NCBI GenBank assembly: GCA_028278225.1
Contig: JANQEU010000079.1
Coordinates: forward strand, 270,166 to 334,165
Length of the DNA: 64,000 nt
Direction: 5' to 3'
Origin: Cyclobacteriaceae bacterium
GTDB taxonomy: Bacteria > Bacteroidota > Bacteroidia > Cytophagales > Cyclobacteriaceae
Numbering within the stretch: position 1 is the stretch's first letter; each line of letters starts with the position of its first letter. The notes beneath the pieces are model-generated. The model had not been told where the DNA came from and ran no database searches. It was given only the letters and a program-made list of their open reading frames with translations. This document shows positions 27,108 through 36,140 of the stretch, piece after piece. Made by a program: the position numbers and the translations under genes.

Positions 27108-28283
27108 TTATTTTATTATTACAGTCTTCTCATTTATTATAAAACTCACTTCTTCTGTACTTTCAATTATCAATCTGACTTGCTCAAAATTTTCATATCG
27201 CTCAAATCCTCCCGAAAATTGCAAGCCTGCTAATTCTGTATTATCGAAAAAAACATCAATGTCATACCATCTTGACAGTACCTTCATAATATCCATCAAT
27301 GATGTATTTTCGAAATAAAACTTTCCGGTTTTCCATGCAATAAAATTGTTGGGATCCACATCCCTGTTGATTATTTCACCAGTTTTTTTGGTCATGATAC
27401 TTTGCTGATTGGGCATCAGTCTGGTGTCGATTCTCTCCCCATAGGATCGCCTCACATTTACTTCGCCTGCGACCAACGTGGTGACAATAGCCTCATCATC
27501 CTCATAAGATGTGATATTGAATTCGGTACCTACCACTTCAATCTGCTGGATACCAGAGGTAACAATAAATGGTTTCGAAAGATCATGTGCTACCTCGAAA
27601 TACGCTTCTCCAATCAATTCTACATTTCGCTCACCTCCCGTAAACTGAACCGGGTATTTCAAAGTTGATTCCGCGTTTATCCAGATTTTTGTCCCGTCTG
27701 ACAATTCTACAAAAAACTCACCTCCACGAGGGATTACAAGGGTATTGTATGCCATTTCCTTTTGCGATTCGGTCGGTTCTCCGGTTTCAGAGGAATAGGA
27801 AACCGCCGTTCCTTCGCTAACAATATTTGCTCCTCCGGATTCAATGTTCAGGCTTACGCCTTCATCCAATTCATAACTGGTCCCATTGTCCAATGTGAGG
27901 ATAGCTTTCGATCCGCCAGGCTGAATGACCGGCGCTGCAGTAGCGGTTTCTTCACTTTTTTGGATAAAATCAACAACAAAGAAACCTGCCACTATGAATG
28001 TAACGGTAGCAGCAACTGCCATCGCTCTCCTCCAGGAGATACTTCTCCTGATTTTTGGTTCCTTGAAAGAACTTTCAAGTTTTTGCCATTCTGCCTCAAC
28101 ATCCGGCATATTGGTGTCAGAACCTGAACCTTCCGAGAAATATTTCAATGCTTTTTCGAAATAAAGCTGATGGTCCTCATTCTCTCCAATCCATTGATCA
28201 AAAAGATGTTCCTCTTCTTTTGTCAATGACTTGTTGATCTTCTTCCAAAGGATCTCAAAATCTATGGTTGTTCTATTTTCCAT
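27108..28283 (-). CDS. FecR-family anti-sigma factor (PUL1)
   Basis: A 391-residue inner-membrane regulator. The cytoplasmic N-terminal part (1-85) binds the sigma factor; one membrane segment (about 86-108, AMAVAATVTFIVAGFFVVDF) is followed by the FecR periplasmic domain (NTLVIPRGGEFFVELSDGTK, WINAESTLKYPVQF, GEAYFEVAH) and a C-terminal STN-like region (FEQVRLIIESTEEVSF). It receives the signal from the STN domain of SusC when ligand is transported. The gene is separated from its sigma factor by 942 bases that contain hicBA on the other strand. Confidence 0.93.
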   Translation of the reverse strand: MENRTTIDFEILWKKINKSLTKEEEHLFDQWIGENEDHQLYFEKALKYFSEGSGSDTNMPDVEAEWQKLESSFKEPKIRRSISWRRAMAVAATVTFIVAGFFVVDFIQKSEETATAAPVIQPGGSKAILTLDNGTSYELDEGVSLNIESGGANIVSEGTAVSYSSETGEPTESQKEMAYNTLVIPRGGEFFVELSDGTKIWINAESTLKYPVQFTGGERNVELIGEAYFEVAHDLSKPFIVTSGIQQIEVVGTEFNITSYEDDEAIVTTLVAGEVNVRRSYGERIDTRLMPNQQSIMTKKTGEIINRDVDPNNFIAWKTGKFYFENTSLMDIMKVLSRWYDIDVFFDNTELAGLQFSGGFERYENFEQVRLIIESTEEVSFIINEKTVIIK

Positions 28284-28728
28284 AACTGTTCTTTACCCGC
28301 AGTTGTTCTGTTTTCAATTTCATGTTATGCAATAACCCACGTTTAATGATGTTTACTTTTTTATGACAATTGATTGGGAAAAATGGGTGACAAAAAAATG
28401 AAGCTTCATCAAAAGCTAGTATTGGGTTGTTACGGAAAAAACCCGGCCAAAAACTGACCGGGTTCCAATCCAAGTATGAAGAAGATAATTTCTTACTTGA
28501 TAATATTGACAATTCACAATAGACGACAATCGGAATGCACAATGGGGTGACAAACGGTCCGGAAATACCACTATGAGAAGATAAATTGTAGTGTGCATGG
28601 CCATCTACAATAGCAGTAGTCCCGGAAATGCAAGAAATAATCTAATGTTCAGGGACTAGCTATTTCCATGAATATAATGCACCATGCAATATATATACTG
28701 TATTTTTATACATAATTACTCTAAAAGC
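28284..28728. other. gap between fecR and hicB without a supportable gene
   Basis: Apart from the minus-strand terminator at 28435-28464, nothing coding is convincing. The 89-codon minus-strand ORF here has no family features and runs through that terminator. Confidence 0.5.
28435..28464 (-). terminator. intrinsic terminator, minus strand
   Basis: On the minus strand, AACCCGG (from 28464) pairs with CCGGGTT (ending 28440) around an 11-base loop and is followed by a run of T. It would end transcription coming from the sigma-factor side before fecR. Confidence 0.7.
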
Positions 28729-28959
28729 ATGGAGGCCCTGAATTATAAGATACTTCTTCGCGAAGAACCTGAAGGTGGTTTCACAGTATTTGTTCCGAGT
28801 CTTGAGGGTTGTATCTCCTATGGCAAAGATCTGAAGGAAGCTAAAAGGAATGCAAAAGAAGCAATAGAACTATATTTGGAATCATTGAAGGCCGATAACT
28901 TACCAATTCCAACTGATGATAATCTGTTAGAATTAAACCTTCAGGTTTCTAATGCCTGA
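28729..28959 (+). CDS. hicB: HicB-family antitoxin
   Basis: A 76-residue HicB antitoxin with the partial RNase H-like fold. ALNYKILLREEPEGGFTVFV and PSLEGCISYGKDLKEAKRNA match the family's core (GGFxVxxP.LxGC...G.t..EA). ATG 28729 is chosen; the longer reading adds an unlikely hydrophobic leader. It overlaps hicA by eight bases. Antitoxin-first order is seen in a subset of hic loci. It lies on the plus strand inside a minus-strand PUL regulatory region. Confidence 0.9.
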   Translation: MEALNYKILLREEPEGGFTVFVPSLEGCISYGKDLKEAKRNAKEAIELYLESLKADNLPIPTDDNLLELNLQVSNA

Positions 28960-29140
28960 TTTCAATTCTAAGGATTTAATTAAGAGAATTGAAAAGGCAG
29001 GGTTTGAACTTCACAGAGTTAAAGGCAGTCATCATATTTACAAACATCCAAGTGGAAAACGGGTAGTCGTACCTCATCCGAGGAAGGACCTCCCCAAAGG
29101 AACATTTCATTCCATTCTGAAACAAGCTGGAATAAAATAG
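28952..29140 (+). CDS. hicA: HicA-family mRNA interferase toxin
   Basis: A 62-residue HicA toxin. The double-stranded-RNA-binding-like fold is clear: SKDLIKRIEKAGFELHRVKG, SHHIYKHPSGKR with the catalytic-type His, and VVVPHPRKDLPKGTFHSILK. It is expected to cleave mRNA when not bound by HicB. It is complete. Confidence 0.92.
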   Translation: MPDFNSKDLIKRIEKAGFELHRVKGSHHIYKHPSGKRVVVPHPRKDLPKGTFHSILKQAGIK

Positions 29141-29225
29141 AACGATGAACAACCAAATGTAGCAAAGCCATTACAAGTCACCTTCAACAACAGCATCAAG
29201 GTAAAAAAGATCATATGACCGGGAA

Positions 29226-29753
29226 TCAGTACAATATATCCCTCAGTTTTTTCTTAGCCCTCAGAAGTTGAGTCTTTACTGTATTTTCAGTGATACCCAA
29301 AATATCTGCTATTTCCTTTTGTCTTTGATTTTCCAGGTACTTCATTTTAAATATCTCACGCATCTTATCAGGAAGGGAACCTAGAGCATCCATGATCCGG
29401 CCGGTTTCACCGGAATCCATCTCCGGATCCAATACCTCTGAATTCAGTACTCCCTCCAAATACAAAATGTTTCTATTGTCTTCAATTCTCAGACTTTTGA
29501 TCCTATTCAAACATCTATTTCTTGTTGCCTGAAAAAGGTATCCTTTGATAGAAGTATTGATCTCAATGTCTTTGGCATTTTCCCACAAATGGACAAACAG
29601 GTTCTGGACAATATCCTTTGAATCATCTGCATCGAATAATATACCTTCGGCAAACTTGACCAAAGGAAGGTAATACTCCTGAAAAAGCATCTCAAAAACA
29701 TGCCGGTTTCTATTATTGATTTCGGATATCAGAATTTTTTCCTCAGGTTTCAA
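29226..29753 (-). CDS. ECF RNA polymerase sigma factor, FecI-like (PUL1)
   Basis: A 175-residue extracytoplasmic-function sigma factor. Region 2 is at about 25-85 (LFQEYYLPLVKFAEGILF, DSKDIVQNLFVHLWEN) and region 4 at about 120-170 (LPDKMREIFKMKYLENQ, KEIADILGITENTVKTQLLRAK). The start is TTG at 29753; an in-frame TAA six bases upstream and no earlier ATG leave only TTG or CTG. It should direct transcription of the PUL1 operon under control of the FecR encoded next on this strand. Confidence 0.93.
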   Translation of the reverse strand: MKPEEKILISEINNRNRHVFEMLFQEYYLPLVKFAEGILFDADDSKDIVQNLFVHLWENAKDIEINTSIKGYLFQATRNRCLNRIKSLRIEDNRNILYLEGVLNSEVLDPEMDSGETGRIMDALGSLPDKMREIFKMKYLENQRQKEIADILGITENTVKTQLLRAKKKLRDILY

Positions 29754-29949
29754 CAGTTATGAAGGCGTTTGGAGCTCTTTGGTTATCACAAATTAAGCAT
29801 TTTGATTACTGACTAACAACTTACTTCTGGCTACAAACCCCGAATGGTCCATGATCCCAATTCAGCAAGTTTTGCAAGTCAAATTTGGGTTTTGCGATAC
29901 CATTTTCATATATCCTGGCTCCCAATTCAAGGTGAGATTCCAGGGAGTG

Positions 29950-30387
29950 TTAAACACCAAATTGTTGTAAGTGGTGGTCCAGGTGCTTTAAAAAGTACAA
30001 ACTCCATTGTTCCGCAGAAAGCTTTCCGAAAACGCTATGTTCTTTACCCTCATAAAAATCCTCACCCCTGTTGGCAGCTTCTTCGATCCTATTAATTAAG
30101 TATTCCTTTTCTGCCTCGAACCCTTGAGTGGTGATAATATCAAAAGCTCGTGGATTAGGTAGATTTTTCCTGTAAGGCTCGTTTCCAACTGCAATTTTCT
30201 TCCTGGTCAACCTTAGCCACAAAATATTGAGCAAACTTAATTTTTTCTTCTTGTCTTCATATGCCTTTGAACAATGCACCAGCATTGTGGTCACATCCAT
30301 TTTTCCCCATTTTGGTTGTGAGGCCTCCGTGAGGAGGTTTATTCTTTCTACGTATTCATTGCGAATTTCCGGATCGAAAATAGACAT
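29950..30387 (-). CDS. DUF1569 (DinB-like) protein
   Basis: A 145-residue soluble protein of the DUF1569/DinB-like four-helix type. KMDVTTMLVHCSKAYED carries the His that would bind metal, and AEQWSLYFLKHLDHHLQQFG supplies the C-terminal His cluster. Family members are putative metal-dependent enzymes of unclear substrate, possibly in thiol chemistry or detoxification. It is alone, with 181 bases of non-coding sequence before the NTF2-like gene. Confidence 0.75.
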   Translation of the reverse strand: MSIFDPEIRNEYVERINLLTEASQPKWGKMDVTTMLVHCSKAYEDKKKKLSLLNILWLRLTRKKIAVGNEPYRKNLPNPRAFDIITTQGFEAEKEYLINRIEEAANRGEDFYEGKEHSVFGKLSAEQWSLYFLKHLDHHLQQFGV

Positions 30388-30568
30388 CCCCTAATTGATA
30401 ATTACTTCACAACGCTCGTTTACTTCGGATCAACGGCATTGACAATTAACTTTGGTGAAATCATAAGTGAATTCATCGTCTCCTGCACATACTGTGCGTA
30501 ATGGGGCAAGGATACATTTTTTTGTGGTACTCTGAAAAGATAAGCAAATTGGGGAGGGATTCCTTTAA

Positions 30569-30928
30569 TTACTGACCCGATAGTTTTCTTTCTTCACGGA
30601 TATCTCCGATGTGATAATATGCTACGATTTCAACAATTTCATTGTCTTTAATGTAGTACCATTCACTGACATCCAGCGCAAAATCCGACCCTTGCTTTCC
30701 GGTGTAACGAACACACCCCCGATTCTCTTCATAGAGTTCATCATGGATTTCGAAGACGTAGCCAAGAAATTTGTCTTCGTTTTCCCGGATCAAATTTATA
30801 TATGCCCTTTTTCCATTGATTGTACCGAAGGGACTTGTATGTTTGAAGTTGTCAGAAATCGGAAGATTGGTAAAATCTCCTTCATCCCATTTATCAAACC
30901 ATCTTTTGACCAATTCTTTTGTGTTCAT
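30569..30928 (-). CDS. SnoaL/NTF2-like protein
   Basis: A 119-residue cone-shaped NTF2-like fold: TKELVKRWFDKWDEGDFTNL, then SDNFKHTSPFGTINGKRAYI, then a beta-sheet ending VEIVAYYHIGDIRE. Such proteins are small isomerases, hydrolases or binding proteins; the substrate is not visible. It shares one base (TAATG) with the stop of the DUF4199 gene, so the two are translationally coupled. Confidence 0.8.
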   Translation of the reverse strand: MNTKELVKRWFDKWDEGDFTNLPISDNFKHTSPFGTINGKRAYINLIRENEDKFLGYVFEIHDELYEENRGCVRYTGKQGSDFALDVSEWYYIKDNEIVEIVAYYHIGDIREERKLSGQ

Positions 30929-31443
30929 TACTTTTTTATTTTGGTTAATTTTTTATTGAGGGGTCGCTGGAGGAATAGCGTGCTTATGAAGTTTATAATG
31001 ATACCCATTAGAGACACCATGCCGAAAATCACCAACCCCTGAAACAAAGGTGTTTTCATAAATCCCGGCATTTGCTCAAGTCTGATTTTGAATTCCGCAA
31101 GTTCTTCTTCTGTTAAGTTTGCGGCCTGCCATTGCAGATAGTCATCACCCGCAAATTCGAAAAATAACACACTATAACACAGGACAATGAATGAAGTGAT
31201 AAATGAAATTCCTAATCCTATCTTCAGAGCCTGAGGAATTGAAACCACCCCATTGTTGAGTTTGTCACGATAATACTTTATACCCATAGGGATGGACATC
31301 AAACAGAAAAAGGAAATCAGATAACCAATGATCTGAGTGAGTCCCTGTCCAAGTCCGGGAGCGATCGTAAACCAACTCAGAAGTCCCAGGCAGACACAAA
31401 TAATTCCTCCTACCATTCCATATCTGATAATCAACCTTGACAT
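30928..31443 (-). CDS. DUF4199 membrane protein
   Basis: A 171-residue membrane protein with four hydrophobic segments (about 8-28, 36-56, 78-100 and 140-162) and the DUF4199 pattern GIKYYRDKLNNGVVSIPQAL between segments 2 and 3. Function unknown; common in Bacteroidota. The ATG at 31443 is preferred to a GTG three codons earlier. It is upstream of, and overlaps, the NTF2-like gene. Confidence 0.8.
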   Translation of the reverse strand: MSRLIIRYGMVGGIICVCLGLLSWFTIAPGLGQGLTQIIGYLISFFCLMSIPMGIKYYRDKLNNGVVSIPQALKIGLGISFITSFIVLCYSVLFFEFAGDDYLQWQAANLTEEELAEFKIRLEQMPGFMKTPLFQGLVIFGMVSLMGIIINFISTLFLQRPLNKKLTKIKK

Positions 31444-31553
31444 TTTCAACACCCTTTTCAGCTAGTTTATCAAAAACTTGTGAACAATGAAATACTACCA
31501 GAGTAGGATTATCGGATATGGGACAGAATTACTACTTAAGTAGCAGGTAATCG

Positions 31554-31955
31554 TCAGATGATCTCAAGGTCTCTCCCGATTTTTATAGCTTCTGTCCTCC
31601 TTTTTGCTTTGAGTTTGCGCAGGATGTTGGAGACATGTTTTTTGACCGTGGTTTCCGCAATAAATAATTTCCCCGCAATTTCAAGATTTGACAAGCCCTC
31701 GTTCATCAAACAAAGAACCTTGTGTTCTTGTCTGCTGAGGTTTGAATTATTTACTGTATTACTCCAGGTTTGTGATGAGGATCGTAATATTCGACTCAGG
31801 AAAAACCCCAGGACAATAAACAAAAAGGCTGCAAGTATTATAAAGAGATCAGTAAACGCCAGGTAGGTGAAATCTGTAAATGCATATTTGCTAAGCTGAA
31901 ACAATAAGAACACTGCTACAGATAAACCACCGAAGAAGAGAATAGTACGCATCAT
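31554..31955 (-). CDS. LuxR-type HTH regulator with two membrane segments
   Basis: A 133-residue protein. Residues 4-24 and 33-55 are membrane helices. Residues 70-128 are a LuxR/FixJ-type helix-turn-helix (LSRQEHKVLCLMNEGLSNLEIAG, AETTVKKHVSNILRKL). There is no receiver or ligand domain, so DNA-binding activity would be anchored at the membrane. It lies about 110 bases upstream of the DUF4199-NTF2 pair and may control it. Confidence 0.85.
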   Translation of the reverse strand: MMRTILFFGGLSVAVFLLFQLSKYAFTDFTYLAFTDLFIILAAFLFIVLGFFLSRILRSSSQTWSNTVNNSNLSRQEHKVLCLMNEGLSNLEIAGKLFIAETTVKKHVSNILRKLKAKRRTEAIKIGRDLEII

Positions 31956-32275
31956 TTATGAATAAGTCTTTTCAACCAGGGATACATGGATGATAGATTG
32001 TTTCATCTATTAAATTTAAATTTCTAAATGTATTCCTTCAATGAATGGGATCAAAATATGACCGATTTTAGAAACCCGAATTCCGAAGAAGCTTACACAC
32101 TATTTTGCCAAGACTTAAATAAGTAAAGTATAAAGTTGTAAGGGATTGTCAACCTTTTAATTAGTAAGGTTACTATCACTGGCATCTTGCCTTTAAAAGA
32201 TTAATTGAAAAAGATTAGGAAGTCCAATAGAGTACCCATTGAAATTTGAATAGTTTTTTTGTTAATTACCAAAAT
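31956..32275. other. gap before the beta-mannosidase gene
   Basis: I see no gene. It contains an AAATTTAAATTT palindrome near 32010 and a weak hairpin AACCTT...AAGGTT (32150-32170). Promoters for the two divergent genes should lie here, but no good TAnnTTTG box is evident. Confidence 0.4.
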
Positions 32276-34858
32276 ATGATGCGGTTAGTATTTTCGATTG
32301 CCAGTGTTTGCCTGCTAATTTCCTTTTCATCCTGTAACGAAAAGACAGATTTTCGGATTGTCAGTTCCGTTGAGATCAAAGAGCAATGGAGGTTTAGACA
32401 AGCCGATACGGATGACTGGATGAACGCCTCGGTTCCGGGATGCGTTCATACAGATCTGCTGAAAAACAACGTGATCGAAGATCCATTCTATCGCTTAAAT
32501 GAACATGACGTTCAATGGGTCGACAAAAAAGACTGGATCTATCAAACCACCATAAAAGTGACCCGGAAATGGCTGGATAAAGATCGTGTGGTGCTCGATT
32601 TTAAAGGCCTGGATACACATGCCGATGTCTATCTCAACGAAGAAAAGATCCTGGAAGCCGATAATATGTTTCGGGGCTGGATGGTGGATGTAAAATCAAA
32701 ACTGAGACCAGGTGACAACGAGTTAGAAATCTACTTTCATTCCCCGATAAAAGTCGGTTTGGAAAAGTATGACAACTACCCGCACATTGTTCACTCCTCC
32801 GCGAATGACCTGGCAGAAATCGGTCAGGTCCCCGGTAACAAATGGGTCAGTCCGCACATTCGCAAAGCACAGTTTCACTTTGGCTGGGACTGGGGCCCGC
32901 GATTAGTTACCAGTGGCATATGGCAACCCGTTTTTCTGAAAGCCTGGAACAATGCCCGCATAGTGAACCTGCGAATTGTTCAGAATGAAATAGGAACGGA
33001 AACAGCGACACTCACGGCTGAATTTGAAATAGAGGCTGAGAAGGCCGGTGATGCTACCCTGGAAATCAATGTTAATGCAAGACAAGCCGCCTCTATTCCC
33101 GTGAAAATTGAAAAGGGTATTAAAATCTATAAAGTTGACTTTGAAATTACCAACCCAAAACTCTGGTGGAGTAACGGACTTGGTGAAGCCTACCTGTATG
33201 AAGTCAATGGAAAGATCTTAACAGAGGACGGATATGACGAAGTAACGCATAACACCGGCTTGCGAACCCTTGAAGTGGTACGGGAGGATGATGAACATGG
33301 CAGATCCTTCTATTTGAAACTGAATGGCCATCCGGTATTCATGAAGGGTGCTAACTATATTCCGGCAGATGCTTTTCTGGACAGGGTCAGCCCGGAGAGA
33401 TACGAGGAGATTATCCTCACGGCCAGGGAATCCAACCACAATATGCTGCGCGTCTGGGGTGGAGGGATTTATGAAAAAGACATTTTCTATGACCTTTGTG
33501 ACAAACACGGCATCCTGGTTTGGCAGGATTTCATGTTCGCATGTAACATGTATCCCGGGCATCCTGAGTTTTTGGAAAGTGTCCGCGAAGAAGCTGAATA
33601 CAACATCAAAAGACTGAGAAATCACCCATCTCTGGCACTATGGTGTGGAAACAACGAAGTACTCGCAGCCTGGAAGTCCTGGGGATGGGAACAGGAGGAT
33701 ACAAAGCGTGACCCCGAAGGCGCAAAGGCCGAGTGGAAAGCATACAAAGACATCTTCCTGAAAGTGCTGCCTGAAGCCGTAAACAAATTTGATCCGCAGC
33801 GATTCTATCACCCTTCAAGTCCCCAATCCGGCGATTCCCTGGTAAACGTATACAACCTCGGTGATCACCACTACTGGGGCGTTTGGTGGGGAAAGGAAGA
33901 ATTCTCAAAGTATCACACGGAGCTATCCAGGTTTATGAGTGAATATGGCTTTCAGTCTTTCCCGGAGATGCGGGCTATTAACAGGTACGCGACACCGGAG
34001 GATTGGGATATCTATTCCGAAGTAATGAAATCTCATCAGCGGTCATCCATTGGAAACAGTACCATTGAATTGTACATGTTAAGGGATTTTCGTGAGCCGA
34101 AGGACTTCGCTTCATTCATCTACATCGGGCAGGTCCTGCAGGCCGACGGCATCCGACAGGCCATGGAAGGTCATCGCATTGCCATGCCCTATAACATGGG
34201 TAGCCTGTACTGGCAGATCAATGACTGCTGGCCGGTAGCTTCCTGGTCTACCACCGACTACTATGGGAACTGGAAAGCTGCGCAGTATTTTTCAAAAAAG
34301 GCTTTCGCCGAAGTTCTGGTTGCGCCCAGGGCGGAGAAAAAAACATTGGAAGTTTATATCGTGTCTGATCGTCTGAATTCATTTGAGGGTGAATTGGAGC
34401 TGAAGCTGATCTCGTTTACCGGAAAACCATTATGGTCGGAAACTATCCCGGTGGACGTAGCGGCGAATTCCAGTGAATCGTTCTTCTCAAGGTCGCTGAA
34501 AGAACTGTTGGAAGGTCTGAATCGTAATGAACTGGTCCTTCAGGCATCTGTAAAGGAAAATGGAGAAGTTATTGCTTCCAACAACTATTACTTTCTTCCT
34601 GTGAAAGAGCTTAACTTCTTAAAACCCGGGATCGGGTCAACAATTACCCGGAGAGCCGAAGACTATGTCATAGAGGTGACGACTGACGTATTGGCCAAGA
34701 ACATATTCCTGTCATGCGAGGGTAGTGACGGATTCTTCTCCGATAACTATTTCGATCTCCTCCCCGGTGAAACAAAAACGATTCGTTTTACGGCCGATGA
34801 ACCTGTTGCAGATTTTGATGAAAAACTGAAAATATTGTCGATCAGGGATACCTATTGA
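32276..34858 (+). CDS. GH2 beta-mannosidase, lipoprotein
   Basis: It releases terminal beta-mannosyl residues. The 860-residue protein starts at the double ATG 32276/32279 (the TTG at 32246 is unlikely), followed by a lipobox (ISFSSCNEK). Domains: sugar-binding jelly roll (about 30-210; VPGCVHTDLLKN and WDWGPRLVTSG are beta-mannosidase marks), immunoglobulin-like domain, then a TIM barrel with the acid/base Glu in WCGNNE and the nucleophile Glu in SEYGFQSFP. The C-terminal beta domains complete the usual length. It is not part of a SusC/D operon. It converges with galK, five bases apart. Confidence 0.94.
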   Translation: MMRLVFSIASVCLLISFSSCNEKTDFRIVSSVEIKEQWRFRQADTDDWMNASVPGCVHTDLLKNNVIEDPFYRLNEHDVQWVDKKDWIYQTTIKVTRKWLDKDRVVLDFKGLDTHADVYLNEEKILEADNMFRGWMVDVKSKLRPGDNELEIYFHSPIKVGLEKYDNYPHIVHSSANDLAEIGQVPGNKWVSPHIRKAQFHFGWDWGPRLVTSGIWQPVFLKAWNNARIVNLRIVQNEIGTETATLTAEFEIEAEKAGDATLEINVNARQAASIPVKIEKGIKIYKVDFEITNPKLWWSNGLGEAYLYEVNGKILTEDGYDEVTHNTGLRTLEVVREDDEHGRSFYLKLNGHPVFMKGANYIPADAFLDRVSPERYEEIILTARESNHNMLRVWGGGIYEKDIFYDLCDKHGILVWQDFMFACNMYPGHPEFLESVREEAEYNIKRLRNHPSLALWCGNNEVLAAWKSWGWEQEDTKRDPEGAKAEWKAYKDIFLKVLPEAVNKFDPQRFYHPSSPQSGDSLVNVYNLGDHHYWGVWWGKEEFSKYHTELSRFMSEYGFQSFPEMRAINRYATPEDWDIYSEVMKSHQRSSIGNSTIELYMLRDFREPKDFASFIYIGQVLQADGIRQAMEGHRIAMPYNMGSLYWQINDCWPVASWSTTDYYGNWKAAQYFSKKAFAEVLVAPRAEKKTLEVYIVSDRLNSFEGELELKLISFTGKPLWSETIPVDVAANSSESFFSRSLKELLEGLNRNELVLQASVKENGEVIASNNYYFLPVKELNFLKPGIGSTITRRAEDYVIEVTTDVLAKNIFLSCEGSDGFFSDNYFDLLPGETKTIRFTADEPVADFDEKLKILSIRDTY

Positions 34859-34863
34859 CCGGA

Positions 34864-36033
34864 TCATCCGTTATTTGCTTCAACGGTATGTACTCCCTCT
34901 GACAGTTTTACATGGTACACTTCTGCGGTTAAACCATATTTACTTTGATATTTCTTTAAAATCTCACCGGTAATTCTTCCTACTTCCGGGGATCTCACCA
35001 GGTTGATCGTACATCCACCAAATCCTCCGCCCATCATTCTGGCCCCCAGCACAGCCGGTTCACTTTTGGTCAGCTCCACCAGGAAATCCAGCTCTTCACA
35101 ACTTACCTCATAGTCGGCACTAAGCCCGCTGTGAGTTGCATACATCAGCTTTCCAACTTCGGCCAGATCCGCTGAGGATAATGCACTCACCATATTCAAT
35201 ACACGGCTGTTCTCCTCAATTACATATTTTGCCCGTTTCCGGACCGTATCGTCAACCCGTACTTTTTCCAAATCCTGCAAAGTAGCGTCCCGCAATGAGG
35301 CGATCCGGTTATTGGTTGCTTTCAGGCACCGCAGGGCGATATCACATTCCTGCCGGCGACTGTTGTACCCGGAAGAAGCCAGTTCATGATGTACCATGGA
35401 GTTGATCAGCACCAGCTCATAATCGCCAAGCTCCAGCATGTGCAAAGTGTATTCCAGCGTTCGGCAATCAATTTTCATGACACTATTCTCTTTTCCAAAA
35501 ACCGATGCGAACTGATCCATGATACCGCACTTCACCCCTGCAAATTCATGTTCGGCGGATTGCGCCATTTTTGCAATTTCCAACTTTGGGAGATCAAGGG
35601 AAAACAACTGATCAATACCTGAACCAAAACCGCATTCCAGCGCTGCCGACGAGGAAAGTCCGGACCCGATCGGTATATCGCCTGAAAAGACCGCCTGAAA
35701 ACTTTCAAAAGCCATACCTCTCTTAAGTAATTGATCAACTACTCCCTGCACATAATTGCCCCAGCCCTTTTCCGCTCTAAGCGGACTTGAGGTTTCAAAC
35801 TCAATGTGATCGTCCAAGTCCAGGGCATGAACCAGAGATTTTGACCCAGGGCGTGTACCAAGTGCAATGTAAATTGCCCTGTCAATGGCTCCGGGCAAGA
35901 CATATCCCTCATTGTAATCTGTATGTTCACCAAGCAGGTTGATCCTTCCCGGAGCGCAAATGATTAGCCCGGGTTCCACCTCAAACTTTGAAATATATTC
36001 CCGTTTAACGGTCTTTATCAGGTCTGAATTCAT
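34864..36033 (-). CDS. galK: galactokinase
   Basis: It phosphorylates D-galactose at C1, the first Leloir step. The 389-residue GHMP kinase has the galactokinase signature GRINLLGEHTDYNEGYVLP near residue 30, the ATP loop PIGSGLSSSAALE near 128, a catalytic Asp region CGIMDQFASVFG, and MMGGGFGGCTINL near 345. Its promoter gives a leaderless mRNA. No galT, galE or galM lies next to it. Confidence 0.96.
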   Translation of the reverse strand: MNSDLIKTVKREYISKFEVEPGLIICAPGRINLLGEHTDYNEGYVLPGAIDRAIYIALGTRPGSKSLVHALDLDDHIEFETSSPLRAEKGWGNYVQGVVDQLLKRGMAFESFQAVFSGDIPIGSGLSSSAALECGFGSGIDQLFSLDLPKLEIAKMAQSAEHEFAGVKCGIMDQFASVFGKENSVMKIDCRTLEYTLHMLELGDYELVLINSMVHHELASSGYNSRRQECDIALRCLKATNNRIASLRDATLQDLEKVRVDDTVRKRAKYVIEENSRVLNMVSALSSADLAEVGKLMYATHSGLSADYEVSCEELDFLVELTKSEPAVLGARMMGGGFGGCTINLVRSPEVGRITGEILKKYQSKYGLTAEVYHVKLSEGVHTVEANNG

Positions 36034-36037
36034 TCCG

Positions 36038-36045
36038 CAAAGATA
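36038..36045 (-). promoter_or_regulatory. -7 promoter box of galK
   Basis: On the minus strand, TATCTTTG matches the consensus exactly and is followed after four bases by the galK ATG. A TTTG lies about 22 bases upstream as a possible -33 box. Confidence 0.6.
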
Positions 36046-36140
36046 CGTGTCACTACGTATTGAGTATCAAAAAGGAACGTTTGATGTCACTGAAGATCTC
36101 AAACACTCAAAATTTCGTACCTTGTTAATGATCTTTTCCT

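Noticed and set aside
28273..28542. 89-codon minus-strand ORF upstream of fecR
   Set aside because: Runs through a terminator hairpin, overlaps the fecR start and has no protein-like features.
30388..30568. Minus-strand open stretch with protein-like end between the NTF2-like and DUF1569 genes
   Set aside because: Closed by a stop upstream with no start codon; no family match, so not called even as a pseudogene.
32058..32126. 22-codon ORF upstream of the beta-mannosidase
   Set aside because: Too short and without any family resemblance.
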